Below, piece by piece: positions 8,918-17,490 of a DNA stretch of 64,000 nucleotides. The stretch spans positions 62,001-126,000 of the forward strand of contig NZ_JAUSVX010000019.1 of assembly GCF_030814995.1 (NCBI RefSeq). The letters are read 5' to 3'. Each line of letters opens with the position of its first letter. Positions within the stretch are counted from its first letter, which is position 1. The stretch is from Labrys wisconsinensis (GTDB taxonomy: Bacteria > Pseudomonadota > Alphaproteobacteria > Rhizobiales > Labraceae). Below the pieces are notes generated by a model. It was not told the origin of the DNA and made no database searches. It saw only the letters and a program-made list of their open reading frames with translations. A program made the translations under genes and the position numbers.

Positions 8918-9595
8918 ATGCCGCGCAGAAGCCCGCTCCTGACCTGGACGCATGGCGATCGAAACGGCCCGCCCGTCCTGCTGCTGCACGATCGATACGA
9001 CAATCCGGGCGGGATGCCCGTCGACAGGCTGCCGAGCGGCGCACGTGTCGTCTGCGTCCGCTCGGCGCGCACGCAGATGACCGGGGCGGACACGCTCGGC
9101 CATTTCTGGTTCCTCGGGCCCTATGACAGGCCCGAGCCAACCACGTTCGGCGACGGCCTGCATCATCTGGAAACCCTGCTCGTCGATCTCTCCTTCGGAG
9201 CCGGCAAGGCACGGAGCTTCATCATCGGCAAGGGCGAAGGCGGCGTCATGGCGCTGACGCTGGCGACGATCTGGCCGGAATTGCTCGCGGGCGTCGTGTC
9301 CATCGACGGGCCGCTGCCGCAGACCCTCGGTTCCCTGCCCATCGAGCCCCGCCCTCCCCTGCGGCTGCCGGTCCTCCTACTCGAGCAGGCGCGAAGCATG
9401 GCCGGGGCCGCAGCCGCGCTGTCGGGCCTCGGAGCCGAGGTGGACCTCAGGAAGGTCGGTGACCAGCCGATGCGGGCCGCCCTGGACTGGCTCGACCTAC
9501 TGATCGGCCGGACCCAAGCGCTGACGCACGGGACGACCTCGAGCCGGCCCGGCGCGGAAGACGTGCGGCATGATGAGGCGAAGATCGCGACGTGA
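8918..9595 (+). CDS. Alpha/beta-hydrolase-fold protein lacking the nucleophile Ser
   Basis: 225 residues with a typical alpha/beta-hydrolase layout: LLTWTHGDRNGPPVLLLHDRYDN at the N-terminus resembles the oxyanion-hole strand, and IIGKGEGGVMALTLA occupies the nucleophile elbow. The elbow reads G-K-G-E-G where G-x-S-x-G is expected, so the serine is missing. VVSIDGPLP and LPVLLLEQAR follow as later core strands. It starts 3 bp after the cytochrome stop and is surely cotranscribed. No signal peptide is seen. The function is unknown: a dead hydrolase serving as binding protein, or an enzyme of another kind. The family call is moderately sure, the activity is not. Confidence 0.6.
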   Translation: MPRRSPLLTWTHGDRNGPPVLLLHDRYDNPGGMPVDRLPSGARVVCVRSARTQMTGADTLGHFWFLGPYDRPEPTTFGDGLHHLETLLVDLSFGAGKARSFIIGKGEGGVMALTLATIWPELLAGVVSIDGPLPQTLGSLPIEPRPPLRLPVLLLEQARSMAGAAAALSGLGAEVDLRKVGDQPMRAALDWLDLLIGRTQALTHGTTSSRPGAEDVRHDEAKIAT

Positions 9596-9641
9596 TGAAG
9601 AAAGCAACGAGCCGACAGAAAGCGGCTCTGATCTTGACCAG

Positions 9642-9674
9642 GTGGGTAATGCGGATCGCACCGCGATGACCCAC
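9642..9674. promoter_or_regulatory. Operator-like inverted repeat, site 3 of 3
   Basis: Arms GTGGGTAAT and ATGACCCAC, 15 bp apart, identical to site 1, with TTGACCAG just before the left arm and CCGCG before the right arm. It lies 297 bp upstream of the hydratase start and 196 bp upstream of the small reading frame at 9871. The rest of 9675-9870 shows no gene or other clear feature. Confidence 0.65.
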
Positions 9675-9870
9675 GATCCCGGTCAGGTCTGAGCCTGGGG
9701 GCCAGCCGGTTCCGCGGATGACGTGCCCTGGAGCCGGTCTTCCCGTCGGCGGCGCTCGACGAGCCGGCCTGGCGGCGCTGCGGCTCAACTCAAGACCATC
9801 GAACGGCGATCAGCCGGTCGCCATTCATCCAAGCCCATGACCCGAGGGCGATGCACCAGGGAGGTGAAGC

Positions 9871-9975
9871 ATGTCCGATGCAAAATCGGCGGCAGGACTG
9901 CGACGGCCGCACCGTCAGGGGATGGCACCGGCCTGGATCGCGGCTGCATCGAGCGGCAAGGGATGCCGCGCATGA
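9871..9975 (+). CDS. Possible 34-residue leader peptide coupled to the hydratase gene
   Basis: A short reading frame with an excellent ribosome site (AGGGAGGTGAAGC then ATG) that ends exactly on the hydratase start: its TGA overlaps the ATG at 9972 as ATGA. The peptide is basic and Ala-rich (MSDAKSAAGLRRPHRQG at its start) and resembles nothing I know. The overlap geometry suggests translational coupling or a regulatory leader, and it supports choosing 9972 as the hydratase start. It could also be chance or the remnant of an older gene. Confidence 0.4.
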   Translation: MSDAKSAAGLRRPHRQGMAPAWIAAASSGKGCRA

Positions 9976-10775
9976 GCGTCGGGTCTGACGGCCTCCTGGC
10001 CGCCGTCGAGCGTCTGGAACGCGCGAGCGCCGCTCGCCTGCCCTGTCCGCCGATCGTCGATCTGATCGGCCCGAGCGACATCGCCGCGGCCTACGAGGTC
10101 CAGCAGCATATCGCCGCCCGCCGGATAGCCGCCGGCGCGCGCCTGATCGGGCGGAAGATCGGCCTGACATCGGCGGCGGTGCAGGCGCAGGTGGGCGTCG
10201 ACCGGCCCGATTTCGGCGTGCTGCTCGACGACATGCGCTACGAGGACGGCGCGGACATTCCGTTCGCACGGCTGCTGCAGCCTAAGGCCGAGGCGGAGGT
10301 GGCCTTCCTTCTGGCGCGCGACATCGGCGATGCGCCGGATGCCGCCGCCGTGCGCGGCGCGGTGGCGCTCGCCTTCCCCGCCATCGAGATCGTCGACAGC
10401 CGGATCGCGGACTGGCGGATCGGGATCACCGACACGGTGGCGGACAACGCCTCGTCGGGGGTGTTCGTGATCGGATTGGCGGGGACGCCGCTCGATGCGG
10501 TGGAGCCGGCCGACGTCACGATGACGCTCCGCCGGAACGGCGAGCTGGTCTCGCAGGGCACCGGGCGGGCCTGCCTGGATGATCCGCTGAATGCGCTGGC
10601 ATGGCTGGCGAGAACGGCGATCGAGCTGGGCGCGCCGCTGCGCGCCGGGGACATCGTGCTGTCGGGAGCGCTCGGGCCGATGGTCGCCGTGCGGCCCGGA
10701 GACGTCTTCGAGGCGGCGATCGCGCCGCTGGGGACGATCACCGCCCGGTTTTCACGAGAGGGAGGCATCGCATGA
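9972..10775 (+). CDS. 2-hydroxypenta-2,4-dienoate hydratase (MhpD/HsaE family)
   Basis: Adds water to the 2-oxopent-4-enoate-type product of meta-cleavage, giving a 4-hydroxy-2-oxo acid. 267 residues, the usual size. Family blocks: [20 protein letters not shown], then DFGVLLDDM, then [18 protein letters not shown] with the metal-binding KAEAE pattern, and [12 protein letters not shown]. The ATG at 9972 is favoured over 9963 by spacing from AAGGG and by overlap with the small upstream frame. It overlaps the aldehyde dehydrogenase by 4 bp, beginning the tight block hydratase, dehydrogenase, aldolase. Confidence 0.92.
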   Translation: MSVGSDGLLAAVERLERASAARLPCPPIVDLIGPSDIAAAYEVQQHIAARRIAAGARLIGRKIGLTSAAVQAQVGVDRPDFGVLLDDMRYEDGADIPFARLLQPKAEAEVAFLLARDIGDAPDAAAVRGAVALAFPAIEIVDSRIADWRIGITDTVADNASSGVFVIGLAGTPLDAVEPADVTMTLRRNGELVSQGTGRACLDDPLNALAWLARTAIELGAPLRAGDIVLSGALGPMVAVRPGDVFEAAIAPLGTITARFSREGGIA

Positions 10776-11710
10776 CGGATCCTGTCGGGGTCGCAATCGT
10801 CGGGTCGGGGAATATCGGCACCGACCTGATGTTCAAGATCCTCCGCGGCTCCAAGACCCTGCGCGTCGTGGCGATGGTGGGCATCGACCCGGCTTCGGAC
10901 GGCCTGGCGCGGGCGGCGCGGCTGGGGATCGCCACGACGGCGGGGGGCATCGACGGTCTCCTCGCCATGCCCGAATTCAGCACGGTCGGGATCGTGATGG
11001 ATGCCACGAGCGCATCCGCCCATGTGGAGAATGCCCGCCGGCTGAAGCCCCACGGCGTCCGGCTGATCGACCTGACGCCGGCGGCGATCGGGCCGTTCGT
11101 GATCCCGCCGGTGAACTTCGGCGAACATCTGGAAGCCCCGAACATCAACATGGTCACCTGCGGCGGGCAGGCGACGATCCCGATCGTCGCGGCCGTGTCG
11201 CGCGTCGCCGAGGTTGCCTACGCGGAGATCGTCGCCTCGGTGTCGTCGCGCTCGGCCGGCCCGGGAACGCGGGCGAACATCGACGAGTTCACCGAGACCA
11301 CCGCGCATGCGATCGAGCAGGTCGGCGGGGCCCGCCGCGGCAAGGCGATCATCATCCTGAACCCGGCGGAGCCGCCGCTGATCATGCGGGACACGGTCTA
11401 TTGCCTGGTGGGCGGAGCCGATCGGGAGAGGATCCGCCGGTCGATCGAGGACATGGTGGCCGAGGTCGCCGCCTATGTGCCGGGCTATCGGCTGGTGCAG
11501 GCGGTGCAGTTCACCCCGATCGACGCCGCCGAGGTCGCGACCCTGCTGCCCGAGGACTGCGGGCCCGTGGACACCAAGGTGACGGTGTTCCTCGAGGTCG
11601 AGGGAGCGGCGCATTACCTGCCGGCCTATGCGGGCAATCTGGACATCATGACCTCGGCGGCGATGCGCGTCGCCGAGCAGATCGCCGAGCGGCAGAGGAG
11701 AGCGGCGTGA
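10772..11710 (+). CDS. mhpF: Acetaldehyde dehydrogenase, CoA-acylating (MhpF/DmpF/HsaG family)
   Basis: Oxidises the aldehyde released by the aldolase to acyl-CoA with NAD, normally acetaldehyde to acetyl-CoA. 312 residues. The NAD-binding [20 protein letters not shown] motif is at the N-terminus, and the catalytic Cys is Cys130 in [10 protein letters not shown]. The protein forms a channelling complex with the aldolase encoded immediately downstream, and the 1-bp overlap (TGATG) fits coordinated synthesis. Confidence 0.94.
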   Translation: MTDPVGVAIVGSGNIGTDLMFKILRGSKTLRVVAMVGIDPASDGLARAARLGIATTAGGIDGLLAMPEFSTVGIVMDATSASAHVENARRLKPHGVRLIDLTPAAIGPFVIPPVNFGEHLEAPNINMVTCGGQATIPIVAAVSRVAEVAYAEIVASVSSRSAGPGTRANIDEFTETTAHAIEQVGGARRGKAIIILNPAEPPLIMRDTVYCLVGGADRERIRRSIEDMVAEVAAYVPGYRLVQAVQFTPIDAAEVATLLPEDCGPVDTKVTVFLEVEGAAHYLPAYAGNLDIMTSAAMRVAEQIAERQRRAA

Positions 11711-12723
11711 TGGGCCGGCAGTTATACGTCCAGGACGTCACGCTGCGGGACGGCATGCATGCGCTGCGGCATCGCATGGCGCCGGAGACGCTGCGGACCA
11801 TCGTCAAGGCGCTCGACCGGGCGGGAGTCGCCTCGATCGAGGTCAGCCATGGCGACGGGCTGGCCGGGGCGAGCCTCAACTACGGTCCCGGCTCGCACAC
11901 CGACTGGGCCTGGATCGAAGCCGCGGTCGAGGCGGCGGAAAAGGCGGTGATCGCCACGCTGCTGCTGCCGGGGGTCGGCACGATCGCCGAGCTCAGGCGC
12001 GCCCATGCGCTCGGCGTGCGCTCCGTTCGCGTCGCCACGCACTGCACCGAGGCGGACGTCGCGGCCCAGCACATCGCCGAGGCGCGCAAGCTCGGCATGG
12101 ACGTGGCGGCCTTCCTGATGATGGCGCACATGATCGGGCCGGCAGACCTCGCAAAGCAGGCGCTGCTGATGCAGTCCTACGGGGCGCATTGCGTCTACAT
12201 CACCGACTCGGCGGGGCGATTGACCACCAACGACGTCCGCGAGCGGGTGCGGGCCTACCGGGACGTGCTCGATCCGATGACTCAGGTCGGGATCCACTGC
12301 CACGAGAACCTCTCGCTCGGCGTGGCGAATTCCGTCGCGGCGATCGAGGAAGGCGCATACCGCATCGACGCGTCCCTCGCCGGGCACGGCGCCGCGGCGG
12401 GCAACACCCCGCTCGAGGCGTTCGTCGCCGTCGCCAACCTCCTGGGCTGGGACACCGGCTGCGATCTCTTCGCGCTCGAGGACGCGGCCGACGACCTCGT
12501 CCGCCCACTGCAGGACCGTCCCGTGCGGGTCGACCGGCAGACCCTCACCATCGGCTATGCCGGCGTCTACGGCAGCTTCCTGCGCCATGCCGAGAACGCC
12601 GCCCGGGACTATGGCGTCGACGCCCGCGAGATCCTGATCGAGGCGGGGCGGCGCAAGCTCGTCGGCGGCCAGGAAGACATGCTCACCGACATCGCCCTCA
12701 ATCTCCGCGCGGCGGCGTCGTAG
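11710..12723 (+). CDS. mhpE: 4-hydroxy-2-oxovalerate aldolase (MhpE/DmpG/HsaF family)
   Basis: Cleaves 4-hydroxy-2-oxovalerate (or a homologue) to pyruvate and an aldehyde that passes to the partner dehydrogenase. 337 residues. The DRE-TIM start [13 protein letters not shown] carries Arg13 and the metal ligand Asp14. The [15 protein letters not shown] block supplies the metal-binding His pair. [12 protein letters not shown] and the C-terminal communication domain are also present. It is the last gene of the overlapping three-gene block; the extradiol dioxygenase follows after 81 bp. Confidence 0.94.
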   Translation: MGRQLYVQDVTLRDGMHALRHRMAPETLRTIVKALDRAGVASIEVSHGDGLAGASLNYGPGSHTDWAWIEAAVEAAEKAVIATLLLPGVGTIAELRRAHALGVRSVRVATHCTEADVAAQHIAEARKLGMDVAAFLMMAHMIGPADLAKQALLMQSYGAHCVYITDSAGRLTTNDVRERVRAYRDVLDPMTQVGIHCHENLSLGVANSVAAIEEGAYRIDASLAGHGAAAGNTPLEAFVAVANLLGWDTGCDLFALEDAADDLVRPLQDRPVRVDRQTLTIGYAGVYGSFLRHAENAARDYGVDAREILIEAGRRKLVGGQEDMLTDIALNLRAAAS

Positions 12724-12804
12724 GGCGGCACGAACCGCCTTCGCCGCGGGCGGCCTCCCCGCCCCTCCCCCATCCGAAGCAACCCATGTCTGGAGACGAC
12801 GATC

Positions 12805-13815
12805 ATGACACGCGGCTACGACCCGGGGCCCCGGATCGCCCATGCCGGAGGCATCAACATCGGCACCCCGGACCTCGAGCGCTCGCTCTGGTTCTTCCGC
12901 GACCTGTTCGGCATGGAGGTGACCGCCGAGGATGACGGCGTCGCCTATCTCAGGGGCTACCAGGAGTGGGACCACCACTGCCTCGTGCTGACCCAGCAGG
13001 ACGAGGCGATCATCAATGCCTACAGCTTCCGCGTCGCACGGCCCCAGGACGTCGAGCTGTTCCATGAGCAGCTCACCGCCGAGGGCCTCGACGTCCGGGT
13101 GCTGCCCGCGGGGAGCGAGACGGGCCGCGGCGAAGCGATCCGCTTCCTCATCCCCGGTGGCGGCCACCCCATCGAGCTGTTCCACGACATGGCAAGGCCG
13201 CAGCCGCCCGCGGGCCTGCGCTCGCGCCTGCCGGGCAACAGCTCGCGCCGGCGCGGACTCGGCGTGCGGCGGCTCGACCATCTCAACGTCATGACCAGCC
13301 CCGCCACGATCAATCAGGCGGAGGCCTGGCTGCGCGAGAGCCTCGGGTTCAGGCGTCGCGAATTCCTGACGCTGCCGCAGGCGCCGGGCCTGATCCTGGC
13401 CTCGTGGCTGTCGGTCAACTCGAAGCTGCACGACATCGCGATCGGCGCCGCGCCGAACGGGCAGGATGCGCAATTCCACCACGTCGCCTTCGCGATCGAG
13501 AACTTCCACGACATGCTGACGGCGGCCGACCAGCTCAAGGACCTCGACATCCAGATCGATGCCGGGCCGGGCAAGCACGGCATCGGCCAGGCCATGTATC
13601 TCTACCTTCGCGATCCCGGCTCCGGACACCGGATCGAGCTCTATTCGGGCGGCCGGGAGTTCTTCGAGCCCGACTGGGAGCCCATCGAGTGGAAGGCCGA
13701 CAACCCGATCGGCCTGACCTGGTACGGGGACCTGCCCTCGGTCGACCCGCAGACCAGCTCCTATGTCACGACGACGCCCTCCGCGGGGCTCGACCTGCCG
13801 CACCGGCGCACGTGA
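12805..13815 (+). CDS. Type I extradiol ring-cleavage dioxygenase (catechol 2,3-dioxygenase superfamily)
   Basis: Opens a catechol between a hydroxylated and an adjacent carbon using Fe(II) and O2. 336 residues in two vicinal-oxygen-chelate modules. The catalytic second module has the three expected ligands: His159 in RLDHLNV, His225/226 in FHHVAF and Glu278 in GHRIELYSGG. The C-terminal tail after residue 290 (WKADNPIGLTWYGDLPS) is typical of catechol 2,3-dioxygenases. The start is the ATG at 12805. It fits between the monooxygenase that makes the catechol and the hydrolase gene that follows 17 bp later. Confidence 0.93.
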   Translation: MTRGYDPGPRIAHAGGINIGTPDLERSLWFFRDLFGMEVTAEDDGVAYLRGYQEWDHHCLVLTQQDEAIINAYSFRVARPQDVELFHEQLTAEGLDVRVLPAGSETGRGEAIRFLIPGGGHPIELFHDMARPQPPAGLRSRLPGNSSRRRGLGVRRLDHLNVMTSPATINQAEAWLRESLGFRRREFLTLPQAPGLILASWLSVNSKLHDIAIGAAPNGQDAQFHHVAFAIENFHDMLTAADQLKDLDIQIDAGPGKHGIGQAMYLYLRDPGSGHRIELYSGGREFFEPDWEPIEWKADNPIGLTWYGDLPSVDPQTSSYVTTTPSAGLDLPHRRT

Positions 13816-13832
13816 CGGGCGGGCAAGCGGAC

Positions 13833-14693
13833 ATGACGACGCCCAACAGCGACGACGCGACGCGCAAGACCGCCGAGATCGACGGAATTCCCTTCGCCTA
13901 TCACGAGGCCGGCGAGGGTGAGCCCCTGATCCTGCTCCACGGTTCCGGGCCGGGGGTCAGCGCATGGTCGAATTTCCAGCACAACCTGCCGGTGTTCGCC
14001 CGGAGCTTCCGGACCATCATGCCGGACATGCCAGGCTTCGGCGCGACGGGCCTGCCGGAGCTGAACGAATATTATCCCACCCTGGCGGCGCGCTGGATCG
14101 CGCGCCTGATGGACCACCTCGGCATCGGCTCGGCGTGCTTCACCGGCAATTCCATGGGCGGGGCGGTGACCGCCGAGCTCGCGGCCCTGCATCCGGACCG
14201 CGTGCGCCGGATGTGCCTGATCGGCTCCGGCGGGTTGTCGGTCGGCATCTTCGGGACCGACCCCAGCGAGGGGTTCCTCAGGCTGTTCGAGTTCCTCGAC
14301 GATCCGACCCGCGATCGCATGATCGCCTGGGTGAAGACGATGGTCTACGACCACCGGACAATCACCAACGAGCTGATCGACGAGCGCATGCGGAATGCCT
14401 CGGCCGAAGGCGTGATCCCGCGGCTGAAGCGCATCTTCGGCTCGATGTTCGACCCGAAGATGCGGGCCGGCAGCCCGCCGCTATGGACCAGGGCGGCGAC
14501 GATCGCCACGCCGACCCTGCTGCTCTGGGGCCGCGACGACCGGACGCTGCCCTACGACCAGGCCCATTTCGCCAACCGGTGGCTGCCCGAGGTCGAGCTG
14601 CACACGTTCTCGCGCTGCGGGCACTGGGTGCAGATCGAGCGAAAGACGGAGTTCGAACGGATCACGACGGAGTTCCACACGCGCGGGAAGTAA
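13833..14693 (+). CDS. Meta-cleavage product hydrolase (BphD/HsaD/MhpC-like)
   Basis: Hydrolyses the C-C bond of the ring-fission product to a carboxylate and a 2-hydroxydienoate, the substrate of the hydratase. 286 residues. The catalytic triad is Ser107 in GNSMGG, Asp235/236 in WGRDDRTLP and His264 in RCGHW, very close to the spacing in BphD. LLHGSGPGVSAWSN near residue 34 is the oxyanion-hole signature of this subfamily. The ATG at 13833 follows AGCGGAC. A hydrolytic rather than decarboxylative route implies the ring carries a carbon side chain or fused ring next to the cleavage site. Confidence 0.92.
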   Translation: MTTPNSDDATRKTAEIDGIPFAYHEAGEGEPLILLHGSGPGVSAWSNFQHNLPVFARSFRTIMPDMPGFGATGLPELNEYYPTLAARWIARLMDHLGIGSACFTGNSMGGAVTAELAALHPDRVRRMCLIGSGGLSVGIFGTDPSEGFLRLFEFLDDPTRDRMIAWVKTMVYDHRTITNELIDERMRNASAEGVIPRLKRIFGSMFDPKMRAGSPPLWTRAATIATPTLLLWGRDDRTLPYDQAHFANRWLPEVELHTFSRCGHWVQIERKTEFERITTEFHTRGK

Positions 14694-14868
14694 GCGCGGC
14701 ACCCGTCAAGTCCGACGCCAAGAAGACTCGCCACGGCCACGACGATCGATCGCAGCCGGCATGGAGGAGCGCGTGCCCGACATCGGCTCGGCCCGCGAAC
14801 GCCATCAGCACATCTCGAGCAACCGGAAGCGTCCCGGGACGCACCGCAGATAGAGGGGAGGAATAGAC

Positions 14869-15621
14869 ATGAGAACGGATGCCGTGATCGGGTTGGATCC
14901 GAAGATCAAGTTTCGATTGTACCGCTTTTCGGTGTGGTCCGGCCTGATCGTGGTGCTCGGGAGCCTGCTGGCGTTCAGCATCATCGCGCCGCTGATGCCG
15001 CCGCCGCCGCCGAGCTTCGGCGCCAAGGAGATCGCCGCGTTCATGGTCGAGAACCGCAGCAGGATCCTGTGGGCCACCGTGGCAACCGGCTATTTCGCGC
15101 CGTTCTTCTACTTCTTCGCCGTCATCACCAGCCAGCAGATGAGCCGGATCGAGGGCGGCTGGGGCATCCTGTCCTACCTGCAGCTGACCACCGCCGTGGT
15201 TGCCCCGACAGGGTGGATCTACCCGATGGCCATGCTCGCCACGGCGGCCTATCGCCCCGACCGCGATCCCGCGCTCGTGCTGCTGATGAGCGACTTCTAC
15301 TGGCTGACCTATGTCGGCGTCGCTTTCATCTTCTCGATCAACATCGCGGTGATCGGTCTTTCCGCGCTCTGGGACCGCCGGGCCAATCCGGTTTTTCCGA
15401 AATGGTTCGGTTATGCAAACCTCGTCTTTGCGGTGATCTTCGCCCCCGGCTGTCTCGTCTATCCCTATACGGAGGGACCATTCGCCTGGAACGGCCTCTT
15501 CACCTTCGGCATACCGTCGATCGCGTTCCTGTTCTGGAAGGCCATGATGATCGTCTACCTCCTGCGCGCCGTCAGATCGGAGGAGAAGGAAGAAGCCGAA
15601 GCCCTGCGCGTGGCTGCCTAG
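14869..15621 (+). CDS. Polytopic membrane protein of unknown function
   Basis: 250 residues with about six hydrophobic segments (roughly residues 23-45, 68-88, 101-125, 140-165, 180-200, 212-235) and a charged C-terminus. After the first segment comes a proline run (MPPPPPSFGAKEIAAFM). The ribosome site GGGGAGGAA and start at 14869 are clear. I do not recognise the family. Similar small membrane proteins of unknown function occur beside aromatic and steroid degradation genes, where a transport or membrane-anchoring role is plausible but unproven. It precedes the porin gene by 70 bp and probably shares its transcript. Confidence 0.6.
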   Translation: MRTDAVIGLDPKIKFRLYRFSVWSGLIVVLGSLLAFSIIAPLMPPPPPSFGAKEIAAFMVENRSRILWATVATGYFAPFFYFFAVITSQQMSRIEGGWGILSYLQLTTAVVAPTGWIYPMAMLATAAYRPDRDPALVLLMSDFYWLTYVGVAFIFSINIAVIGLSALWDRRANPVFPKWFGYANLVFAVIFAPGCLVYPYTEGPFAWNGLFTFGIPSIAFLFWKAMMIVYLLRAVRSEEKEEAEALRVAA

Positions 15622-15691
15622 AAAAGCCGTCGCTCTTCAGCACCAGAAGCAAGAAACGGCAACGCGTGATTTCCAGTATAGGGGGATTAGA

Positions 15692-17335
15692 ATGACCTTC
15701 CGCGACTTGGCAGGGCGCTACAGGGATGGCACGACCGGCGGCCTTCCCGGGCACGCCTTCGATCGACATGAGGATGCTCATCGCCTTCGGCGCCGCGCCG
15801 GCCTGCCTACCGGGCTCGTGCTGGGCGCGCTCGTCCTGGGCGCCTGGCCGGCCAAGGCAACCGAGCCGTCGCAACCGTCGCCGTCCCTGGAGGGGCCGGG
15901 CGCCGCCGACGCGACGGTGAAGAAGCCGGCGCACGCCAAGAAGCGCGTGCATCCGTCGAAGCCGGCGGAGTCGGCTGCGGCACCGCCGCCGCTGGACTCG
16001 GCCGCGCGCGCCCGGGCCCTCGACGAGGTCTATGGATACAAGGGATGGAATATTCCGTTTCCGTCCTACGGCGACAGCCTGACGCAGGATGACGGCAACT
16101 GGCGGAGCGTGCTGGCGTCCTACGGCTTCGGCTTCACGGCGCAATTCATTCCGATCGCCCAGGGCAATATTCTCGACACGCCCCGTCGCGTGCCGTCCAG
16201 CGCGCCGCCGTGCCAGCCCTCGAACATCGACTATAACTGCGCGGGCGGGCGGTCATATTTCGGGCAGCGCCCCGACATCTACGACTCCAACCTGGCCTAC
16301 CTCACCTACGACACGAGCCGTTGGGGCATTCCCGACGGCCAGATCGCCGCCGGCGCCCATTGGGGGCTCACCACGGACCAGGCCTACAGCCCGAACACGT
16401 TCCGGGGCTTCCTGCTGTCCTGGTATCAGACGTTGTTCGACAAGAGGGTCGAGATCAAGGTCGGATACTTTCCGTCCCTGACGGAATTCATGGGAACCTT
16501 CGTCGGCGGCATCGTCACCAATCCGTTCGGCCCGGGCGGCTTCCTGCCCCTGGTGATGGGCATGTCGCCCAACAATATCGGCACGCCGAACTTCCGCGCG
16601 ACCTGGCACATCACCGACGCGATCTATGCGCAGACCGGGATTCAACGAAGCCTGCCGGTCAACGGCCCGACTGGAAACCCGATCTACGACGAAGTGGACG
16701 CCAACCCGTCGGGCTTCGATTTCGGCTCGCCGGTCCGGGGAACGCGCGTGCTGTACACGAACGAGCTCGGCTACAGGACGCAGGCGGCCCCGGAGCGACC
16801 GGGAACATGGCTGCGCGCGGGCCTCTTGTACAATTCCTCGACGTTCAAGGATTACAGCCGGCTCCTGGCCAATCCCGCGGCGACGAAGGACGGCGCTCTC
16901 GGGTTCTACGTGCTCGGAGACTACCAGGTCTGGCAGCAGGCGCCGTCTTCGCCGCTCACCGCCTATCGCGGGCTCTATCTCGGCGCCACCTTCATGCGCG
17001 GCTCGGCGGCCATAGCGGCCTTCAACGAGTACTACGAAGCCCGCGCCTACTGGCTCGGGCCGTTCGACAGTCGGCCCCAGGACATGGTTTCTCTGATCTA
17101 CAACCACAATGTGGTGAGCAAATACGTCCAGGACCTGACCAATCAATATTCCCAGTACACGAACCTGTTCGCCAACGAGTATGCCAACAGCGTCACGGCG
17201 TCCTATATGTTTCATGTCAGGCCGGGACTCTATACGACGATAGGACTCGGATACACGGATCATCCCAGCATTCAATATTTCAAGGGCGAAGGCAGCTCGT
17301 TGAATCTCCTGTTCAGCATGTACATCACGCTGTAG
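15692..17335 (+). CDS. Outer-membrane porin, OprB/carbohydrate-porin-like
   Basis: 547-residue beta-barrel protein. After a signal-like segment (LPTGLVLGALVLGAWPAKA) comes an Ala/Pro/Lys-rich linker (about residues 55-105, with HAKKRVHPSK). The barrel then shows alternating aromatic strands and ends in an amphipathic strand (NLLFSMYITL). The run GYFPSLTEFMGTFVGG and the overall layout resemble OprB-type porins. Start 15692 is preceded by AGGGGG. It probably lets the pathway substrate cross the outer membrane, which matches the periplasmic flavoprotein and the ABC importer of this island. The basic linker after the signal is unusual and may bind peptidoglycan. Confidence 0.75.
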   Translation: MTFRDLAGRYRDGTTGGLPGHAFDRHEDAHRLRRRAGLPTGLVLGALVLGAWPAKATEPSQPSPSLEGPGAADATVKKPAHAKKRVHPSKPAESAAAPPPLDSAARARALDEVYGYKGWNIPFPSYGDSLTQDDGNWRSVLASYGFGFTAQFIPIAQGNILDTPRRVPSSAPPCQPSNIDYNCAGGRSYFGQRPDIYDSNLAYLTYDTSRWGIPDGQIAAGAHWGLTTDQAYSPNTFRGFLLSWYQTLFDKRVEIKVGYFPSLTEFMGTFVGGIVTNPFGPGGFLPLVMGMSPNNIGTPNFRATWHITDAIYAQTGIQRSLPVNGPTGNPIYDEVDANPSGFDFGSPVRGTRVLYTNELGYRTQAAPERPGTWLRAGLLYNSSTFKDYSRLLANPAATKDGALGFYVLGDYQVWQQAPSSPLTAYRGLYLGATFMRGSAAIAAFNEYYEARAYWLGPFDSRPQDMVSLIYNHNVVSKYVQDLTNQYSQYTNLFANEYANSVTASYMFHVRPGLYTTIGLGYTDHPSIQYFKGEGSSLNLLFSMYITL

Positions 17336-17490
17336 AGGCGCCGGGCCTTGATCGACCCGTGCCTCCTGCCGCGGCTGCGCCGGGATCCGGTTCCGGTGGG
17401 CGCGACGACGATGTGCCCGCCGTCGCGCGAAAAGCGAACAACCACCCCGCCGGACCGGTTCGGCGCGGTCCTTCTGCGTGTGAGGCGGTG

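Noticed and set aside
3377-14693. A complete steroid degradation cluster
   Set aside because: Only the lower HsaA-G-like steps and one KstD-like protein are present, and the latter is exported. Ketosteroid hydroxylase, side-chain oxidation and CoA ligase genes are absent, so a steroid substrate is not claimed.
14761-14853. 30-codon frame ending 15 bp before the membrane-protein gene
   Set aside because: It has no good ribosome site for its ATG, highly charged random-looking content and no overlap with the next start. The stronger case is the frame at 9871.
15692-15930. Frameshift at the porin N-terminus, because another frame also gives a signal-like stretch
   Set aside because: The chosen frame has a good ribosome site, a plausible signal peptide ending PAKA and continuity with the barrel; the alternative frame stops early.
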